Part shown: piece after piece, positions 59,710 to 64,000 of the stretch | Numbering within the stretch: the first letter of the stretch is position 1 | Layout of the letters: each line of letters opens with the position of its first letter | From: Dechloromonas sp. A34 | GTDB lineage: Bacteria > Pseudomonadota > Gammaproteobacteria > Burkholderiales > Rhodocyclaceae | Assembly: GCF_026261605.1 (NCBI RefSeq) | Contig: NZ_CP102486.1 | Location: forward strand, 2,852,001-2,916,000 | Direction: 5' to 3' | Length of the DNA: 64,000 bases | Program-made: the position numbers and the translations under genes | The notes under the pieces: model-generated | What the model saw: only the letters and a program-made list of their open reading frames with translations | Databases searched by the model: none | Told to the model about the DNA's origin: nothing

Positions 59710-61035
59710 ATGCCCTTGAATACCCTTGAACAACTGTGCGCCGGGGAACTGGCCGGGTGCCGGCGACTTAAGCTGGCCTGTGGCCTGAGCGAATTCCCGC
59801 GCGAGATTTTTGATCTGGCCGATACGCTGGAAATCCTCGATCTGTCGGGGAATGCGCTCTCGTCGCTGCCAGACGAGCTGCCACGGCTGCACAAGCTGCG
59901 CATTCTGTTCTGCTCGGACAACCAGTTCACCGAGCTGCCCGAGGTTCTCGGGCAATGCGCCCAACTCGGCATGATCGGTTTCAAGGCCAATCAGATCCGG
60001 ACCGTCTCTGCCGCCGCACTACCCTCGGCGCTGCGCTGGCTGATCCTGACCGATAACCGGATCGACGAACTGCCGGCTGAAATGGGCCGCTGTGCCCAAC
60101 TCCAGAAGCTGATGCTGGCCGGCAACCGGTTGCAGGCTTTGCCGCCGGAGCTGGCCAATTGCCGGCGTCTGGAATTGCTGCGGATCGCCGCCAACCAGCT
60201 TTCCGCGCTGCCCGAGTGGCTGTTCTCCTTGCCGCGTTTGTCCTGGCTGGCTTACGCCGGTAATCCGTTCTGTGAAAATGTCGCGTCGGCGCAGACGCCG
60301 ATCGGCAGTATTACCTGGAGCCAGCTACAGATCCTGCACCGCTTGGGCGAGGGCGCCTCGGGCGTGATTCACGAGGCGGAATGGCAGCATGGCGACGGAT
60401 CGCAGCCGGTGGCGGTGAAATTGTTCAAGGGCGCCCTAACGAGCGACGGTCTGCCGCAAAACGAAATGGCCGCCTGCATTGGGGCCGGATCTCATCCCAA
60501 TCTGATCCCCATGCTCGGCAGGATCGACGGCCATCCGGAAAATGTCGATGGCCTGGTGATGGCGCTGATCGAGCGCGGCTTCAGCAATCTGGCCGGACCG
60601 CCCAGCCTGGAGTCCTGCACGCGGGATGTTTATCACGACAACACCCGTTTTACCCTGGACTCGGCGATGCGCCTTGTCCTCGGCATCGCTTCCGCCGCCA
60701 GCCACCTGCATGCGCTGGGTATCGTCCATGGCGACCTGTACGCCCACAACATTCTGCATGCGGGCGACGGCCAGGCCTTGCTTGGCGATTTCGGTGCCGC
60801 CTCGTTCTTCGCCCCGGATGATCGGCCGCTGGCCGAAGCGCTGCAACGCATTGAGGTCAGAGCCTTTGCCTGTTTGCTGGATGAGTTGCTTGAGCGCTGC
60901 GTTGTTCCGGTCCACGCGTCTGATTTGCTGAAAGCGCTGACCGGACTGCAGACAGCCTGCGCCGAGGAAAAAGTCGAGGCGCGCCCGCTGTTTGCGGAGA
61001 TTGTGGCGACATTGCAAACGCTGGCGCCTGCCTGA
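59710..61035 (+). CDS. Leucine-rich repeat protein kinase
   Basis: 441 residues. Residues ~25-190 form about seven LRRs (LEILDLSGNALSSLPDELPR, LRWLILTDNRIDELPAEMGR). Residues ~210-440 form a protein kinase-like domain: GEGASGVIHEAEW (P-loop), VAVKLFKG (Lys), HGDLYAHNILH (catalytic loop with Gly in place of Arg in HRD) and LGDFGAASF (DFG). All key residues except the Arg are present, so activity is likely. It is cytosolic with no membrane helix. Short ribosome-binding site; partners unknown. Confidence 0.88.
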   Translation: MPLNTLEQLCAGELAGCRRLKLACGLSEFPREIFDLADTLEILDLSGNALSSLPDELPRLHKLRILFCSDNQFTELPEVLGQCAQLGMIGFKANQIRTVSAAALPSALRWLILTDNRIDELPAEMGRCAQLQKLMLAGNRLQALPPELANCRRLELLRIAANQLSALPEWLFSLPRLSWLAYAGNPFCENVASAQTPIGSITWSQLQILHRLGEGASGVIHEAEWQHGDGSQPVAVKLFKGALTSDGLPQNEMAACIGAGSHPNLIPMLGRIDGHPENVDGLVMALIERGFSNLAGPPSLESCTRDVYHDNTRFTLDSAMRLVLGIASAASHLHALGIVHGDLYAHNILHAGDGQALLGDFGAASFFAPDDRPLAEALQRIEVRAFACLLDELLERCVVPVHASDLLKALTGLQTACAEEKVEARPLFAEIVATLQTLAPA

Positions 61036-61051
61036 GTTCCGCCCGTACCTT

Positions 61052-62959
61052 CTAGCGCTGCGCCGACAAGGCCCGCGAAATGAAATAGCGGTGCACGCGT
61101 GGTTTCGGCGTATTTCCAGAAAACCAGCTGCGCACATCCTCATCCAGCCCGATACCGTGCATGTAGTTGTAGAGCGCCTTGTTGAGGGCGACGCCCAGGG
61201 CGCTGTGGTCGACGCCGGTCGGGTCGATGAATTCGACGTCGTTGGTGGCGAAGCTGATCGGAGGCAGCGGCTTCAATTTGATGCCGTATTCGGCCGGGTT
61301 GAGGCCGACCGGCGAATGCACGGTGCACGCGAAGCGGTGGAAGAAGCCGGACTGGATGCAGCCTTCGGCAAAGAGCTGGCGGACGTATTCCAGGGCATCG
61401 ACGGTGTCCTGTACGGTCTGCGTCGGGAAGCCGTACATCAGGTAGGCGTGGACGAGGATGCCGGCTTCGCTGAAGGCGCGGGTGACACGGGCCACCTGGT
61501 CGACCGAGACGCCTTTTTTCATCAGCTTCAATAGGCGGTCGGAGGCGACTTCCAGGCCGCCGGAGACGGCGATGCAGCCGCTGTCGGCCAGCTGGTTGCA
61601 GAGTTCCGGGGTGAAGGATTTCTCGAAGCGGATGTTGCCCCACCAGGAAATCGCCCGGTTGCGCTTCTGCAGTTCGTCGGCCAGTGCCTTCAGGGCCTTG
61701 GGCGGGGCCGCTTCGTCGACGAAATGGAAGCCGCTCTGGCCGGTTTCGGCAATGATTTCCTCGATGCGGTCGACCAGCAAGGCGGCCGGGGCGCCGTCGT
61801 AGCGCCCGATGTAATCGAGGCTGACGTCGCAGAAGCTGCATTTCTTCCAGTAGCAGCCATGCGCCACGGTCAGCTTGTTCCAGCGCCCGTCCGACCATAG
61901 GCGGTGCATCGGATTGAGCATGTCGAGCAGCGAGAGGTAGCGGCCGAGCGGCAGGCCGTCCCAGGTCGGGGTGCCGACGTCGGCGAACGGGATGTCGGCT
62001 TCGCCGGTGTTGAAATAGCGGACCTGGCCGTCGACGCGGGTGAAGGTGCGCACCAGGTTCAGGCGCAGGCGTTGGCCGGCGAGGTGTTCGAGCAGCGCGA
62101 CGATCGGCTGCTCGCCGTCGTCGAGGGTGATGTAGTCGAAATAGTCGAAGACGCGGGCTTCCTTGAGTTCGCGCAGTTCGGTATTGACCCAGCCGCCGCC
62201 GAGTACGGTGACGATGGCCGGGTGCCTGGCCTTGATCGTCTGCGCGATGCGGAAGGCGGCATAGACCGAACCGGGAAAGGGCACCGACAGCAGCACGATG
62301 GCGGGGCGATGGCGTTCAATGGCGGCCAGGGTCAGATCTTGCAGCGTGTCGTCGACCAGGGTTGGCGGGGCTGCCAGCGCCCTAGCCAGCGGCTCGAAAG
62401 TCGGCTGGCTGCGGGCCAGCGATTCGGCGTAGCGGACGAATTCGAAGCGGCCATCGACGGCTTCGCGCAGCACGTCGGCGAGATCGTCGAGGTAGAGGGT
62501 CGCCAGATGGCGCGCCCGGTCCTGGACACCAAGCGAGCCGAAGGCCCAGGCCAGCGGGTCGCCACCGTCATCGTCGATATAGTTGTCGAGCGACGCAAAG
62601 CGCGGCCCCTCGGGCAGGAAATTGCGGCCGCAGATGCGGTGGCCGATCGAGGGGTCGGCGCCCTGCAGGAAGGCGACGGCCGGCGTGACGGTAGCCAGAT
62701 AGCGGTCGAACTGCGCGGCGAAGCCGGCCACCACCGGCGAGCGCTTGCGCGCCGGTATGGCCTCGACGTGCTTCCTGATCGCCTGCAGGCCGGCCTGCGA
62801 AAACAGTTCGAGGACGAGGGCCAGGGCGATGTCTTCCTGCACCGCATCGACCCCGCGCGAACGCAGGAAGCCAGTCAGGTAGGCGGTCGACGGGTAGGGG
62901 GTGTTGAGCTGCGTCATCGGCGGGATGACGGAGAGGACGCGAATGGGGGAGGCGGGCAT
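61052..62959 (-). CDS. B12-binding-domain radical SAM protein
   Basis: 635 residues. The N-terminal ~330 residues carry a cobalamin-binding Rossmann-like region (RPAIVLLSVPFPGSVYAAF, IVTVLGGGWVNTELREL, YITLDDGEQPIV). The radical SAM domain starts with GCYWKKCSFCDVS near residue 368, a CX4CX2C spacing rather than CX3CX2C. Later motifs include GNIRFEKSF and GGLEVASDRLLKLM. Class B enzymes methylate unactivated carbons or make lipids. No neighbouring peptide or lipid gene suggests the substrate. Confidence 0.9.
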   Translation of the reverse strand: MPASPIRVLSVIPPMTQLNTPYPSTAYLTGFLRSRGVDAVQEDIALALVLELFSQAGLQAIRKHVEAIPARKRSPVVAGFAAQFDRYLATVTPAVAFLQGADPSIGHRICGRNFLPEGPRFASLDNYIDDDGGDPLAWAFGSLGVQDRARHLATLYLDDLADVLREAVDGRFEFVRYAESLARSQPTFEPLARALAAPPTLVDDTLQDLTLAAIERHRPAIVLLSVPFPGSVYAAFRIAQTIKARHPAIVTVLGGGWVNTELRELKEARVFDYFDYITLDDGEQPIVALLEHLAGQRLRLNLVRTFTRVDGQVRYFNTGEADIPFADVGTPTWDGLPLGRYLSLLDMLNPMHRLWSDGRWNKLTVAHGCYWKKCSFCDVSLDYIGRYDGAPAALLVDRIEEIIAETGQSGFHFVDEAAPPKALKALADELQKRNRAISWWGNIRFEKSFTPELCNQLADSGCIAVSGGLEVASDRLLKLMKKGVSVDQVARVTRAFSEAGILVHAYLMYGFPTQTVQDTVDALEYVRQLFAEGCIQSGFFHRFACTVHSPVGLNPAEYGIKLKPLPPISFATNDVEFIDPTGVDHSALGVALNKALYNYMHGIGLDEDVRSWFSGNTPKPRVHRYFISRALSAQR

Positions 62960-63058
62960 GGTGGGGCGAATGATAGGGGAAGCGGCTGGCTTGTAAAGGG
63001 CGTGAAATCTTGGGGTGCTTAAATGGCTATCTCTTTATCTCGATAACCCCGTTGCCCG

Positions 63059-63898
63059 ATGCTGCGATCCTGTCTTTTCGGCCGTGCCTTGTCCGCCGCC
63101 ATTTTTGCCCTCGTCCTTTTCGCGATACCGCCCGCCCAGGCCGCCACCTCCGGCGACCCCGGCCTGATTGCCCAGGATATTGCCGGCGCCGGGCGCCTGC
63201 GCATGCAGTCGCAACGGCTGGCCAAGCTCTATCAGCAGGCAGCCATGGGTATGGCCGCGCCGGTGGCTTCGCGGCAGATCGGGGAGGCCGCTCTTGAAAT
63301 CGACGGTGAACTTGCCCGCCTAGCCCGCTATGCCCGGAAACCGAATGTTCAGCGCGTCCATGGCCGTTGCCAGGAGATCTGGCTGGAATTGCGCGCCACC
63401 CTGAAGAGCAACTCCGGCCGGGCCGCGATCGAGCGCGTGAATCAGCTGGCCGATGAGTTGATGATCCACACCGGCAAGCTGGCGATGCTGATCGAGGCCG
63501 AGGCGGAAACGCCGGTTGGCCGCCTGCTCGATCTGTCCTCGCGGCTGAATATGCTCTCCCAGCGGCTGGCCCGGCTCTACTTGCTAGCCCAGGCGGGCGA
63601 CAAGTCGCAGGGGGTGCTGATCGATATCGCGCAGGCGCGCAAGGAGTTTAGCGCCGGTCTGCACGAGCTGGATACGGCCCGCGAGAATACCTCGGCCAGC
63701 CGGGAGGCGATTGCGCTGGCCAAGAACCAGTGGATCTTTTTCGAGCTGGCGATCAGCCAGCTGAACCAGGGCAACCGGGGCGACGGCCGGGCGGCGCAGC
63801 ATGTCGCGACGAGCAGCGAGCGGATCGCCCAGGTGCTGGACGAGGCTAGCGCGCAATACGCCCGGGATTATTCGGGGAGCCTGCGCGCCGCCAGGTAG
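63059..63898 (+). CDS. Secreted protein with two PilJ/type-IV-pili-MCP N-terminal-like domains
   Basis: 279 residues with a signal peptide (LSAAIFALVLFAIPPAQAA). Two copies of the sensor-type helical domain follow, each with the signature AGRLRMQSQRLAKLY (first, ~45) and SSRLNMLSQRLARLYLLAQ (second, ~165). These form the periplasmic domain of PilJ-like receptors, but no transmembrane or signalling part follows here. It is therefore a soluble periplasmic sensor or binding protein. Ligand unknown. It lies ~100 bp after the radical SAM gene, divergent. Confidence 0.85.
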   Translation: MLRSCLFGRALSAAIFALVLFAIPPAQAATSGDPGLIAQDIAGAGRLRMQSQRLAKLYQQAAMGMAAPVASRQIGEAALEIDGELARLARYARKPNVQRVHGRCQEIWLELRATLKSNSGRAAIERVNQLADELMIHTGKLAMLIEAEAETPVGRLLDLSSRLNMLSQRLARLYLLAQAGDKSQGVLIDIAQARKEFSAGLHELDTARENTSASREAIALAKNQWIFFELAISQLNQGNRGDGRAAQHVATSSERIAQVLDEASAQYARDYSGSLRAAR

Positions 63899-63906
63899 CG
63901 GCGGCG

Positions 63907-64000
63907 TCAGCGGGCGAGCTTCTGGCGGATCATGGGCAGGGCGGCAAGGGCAGCGCGCTCGCCTTCCATGATCGCGTCGTGGCGGGCGGTGAAATCCCAG
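63907..64000 (-). CDS. 3' end of an unidentified gene
   Basis: The last 30 codons read WDFTARHDAIMEGERAALAA and end PMIRQKLAR with a TGA at 63907-63909; the gene begins beyond the right edge. The helical, Ala-rich C-terminus resembles the end of patatin-like or similar hydrolases, but the fragment is too short to assign. Confidence 0.6.
   Translation of the reverse strand, partial: WDFTARHDAIMEGERAALAALPMIRQKLAR

Overview
The window looks like chromosomal DNA of a GC-rich betaproteobacterium, most likely of the Rhodocyclales (Dechloromonas/Azonexus type). The inference rests on gene content: a polyhydroxyalkanoate phasin behind TGC-rich PhaR-like operators, a PEP-CTERM surface protein behind a sigma-54-type promoter, LutABC lactate oxidation, a DUF3149 mini-protein, several c-type cytochromes, and a type VI secretion block. 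I see no rRNA, tRNA, CRISPR array, insertion sequence or prophage.

Layout. 1-5.5 kb: the divergent lactate locus. lutABC reads left; a GntR/FCD regulator and PEP synthase (ppsA) read right. Three copies of a TTGGT-N3-ACCAA operator lie between them, so lactate -> pyruvate -> PEP is probably one regulon. 5.8-15.2 kb: small membrane and soluble proteins (DUF3149, DUF2789, DUF998), a Mut7-C RNase-like protein, a threonine/serine exporter-like protein, a PAS-GGDEF diguanylate cyclase, glutathione peroxidase, a cytochrome c, a trypsin-like lipoprotein and an HD hydrolase. 15.4-19.7 kb: a tight four-gene operon (DUF5989 mini-protein, SGNH hydrolase with TPRs, SxtJ-like membrane protein, NodU/CmcH-type carbamoyltransferase) that looks like a surface-glycan modification module. 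20-31 kb: housekeeping and accessory genes (MFS, thioesterase, NudC, OmpA-like lipoprotein, SRPBCC protein, nucleotide-sugar dehydrogenase, malonyl-CoA decarboxylase, Nif11-like protein, cytochrome c'). A structured non-coding interval at 23.25-23.77 kb may encode two small RNAs. 31.2-37.2 kb: one co-directional run, DinG/YoaA helicase - ATP-grasp protein - mobB - moeA - moaD - rbgA.

37.3-47.4 kb: a partial type VI secretion block with an M15 peptidase, PAAR tip protein, a protein with a thiolase-like signature, TssM, TagF, an OmpA/BON protein and, convergent, TssA. The sheath, tube and baseplate genes are not here. 47.7-49.8 kb: sirtuin, phasin, PEP-CTERM protein. 50-64 kb: parC, a type IIC-like P-type ATPase, an unrecognised 471-residue protein, a Tat-type M48 lipoprotein, DUF3597, an LRR-protein kinase, a B12-binding radical SAM enzyme and a PilJ-N protein, with a truncated gene at the right edge.

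Data quality. Four places need a single-base insertion to restore a normal protein: the ompA-like gene near 25,404, parC near 52,516, and the P-type ATPase near 53,635 and 54,113. All look like one-base deletions in GC-rich sequence. Because essential parC is affected, assembly error should be considered before calling pseudogenes.

Best candidates for something new: the paired small-RNA-like transcripts at 23.3-23.6 kb, the DUF5989/SGNH-TPR/SxtJ/carbamoyltransferase operon, the thiolase-like protein inside the T6SS block, and intergenic sigma-54-type promoters upstream of genes not obviously linked to RpoN.
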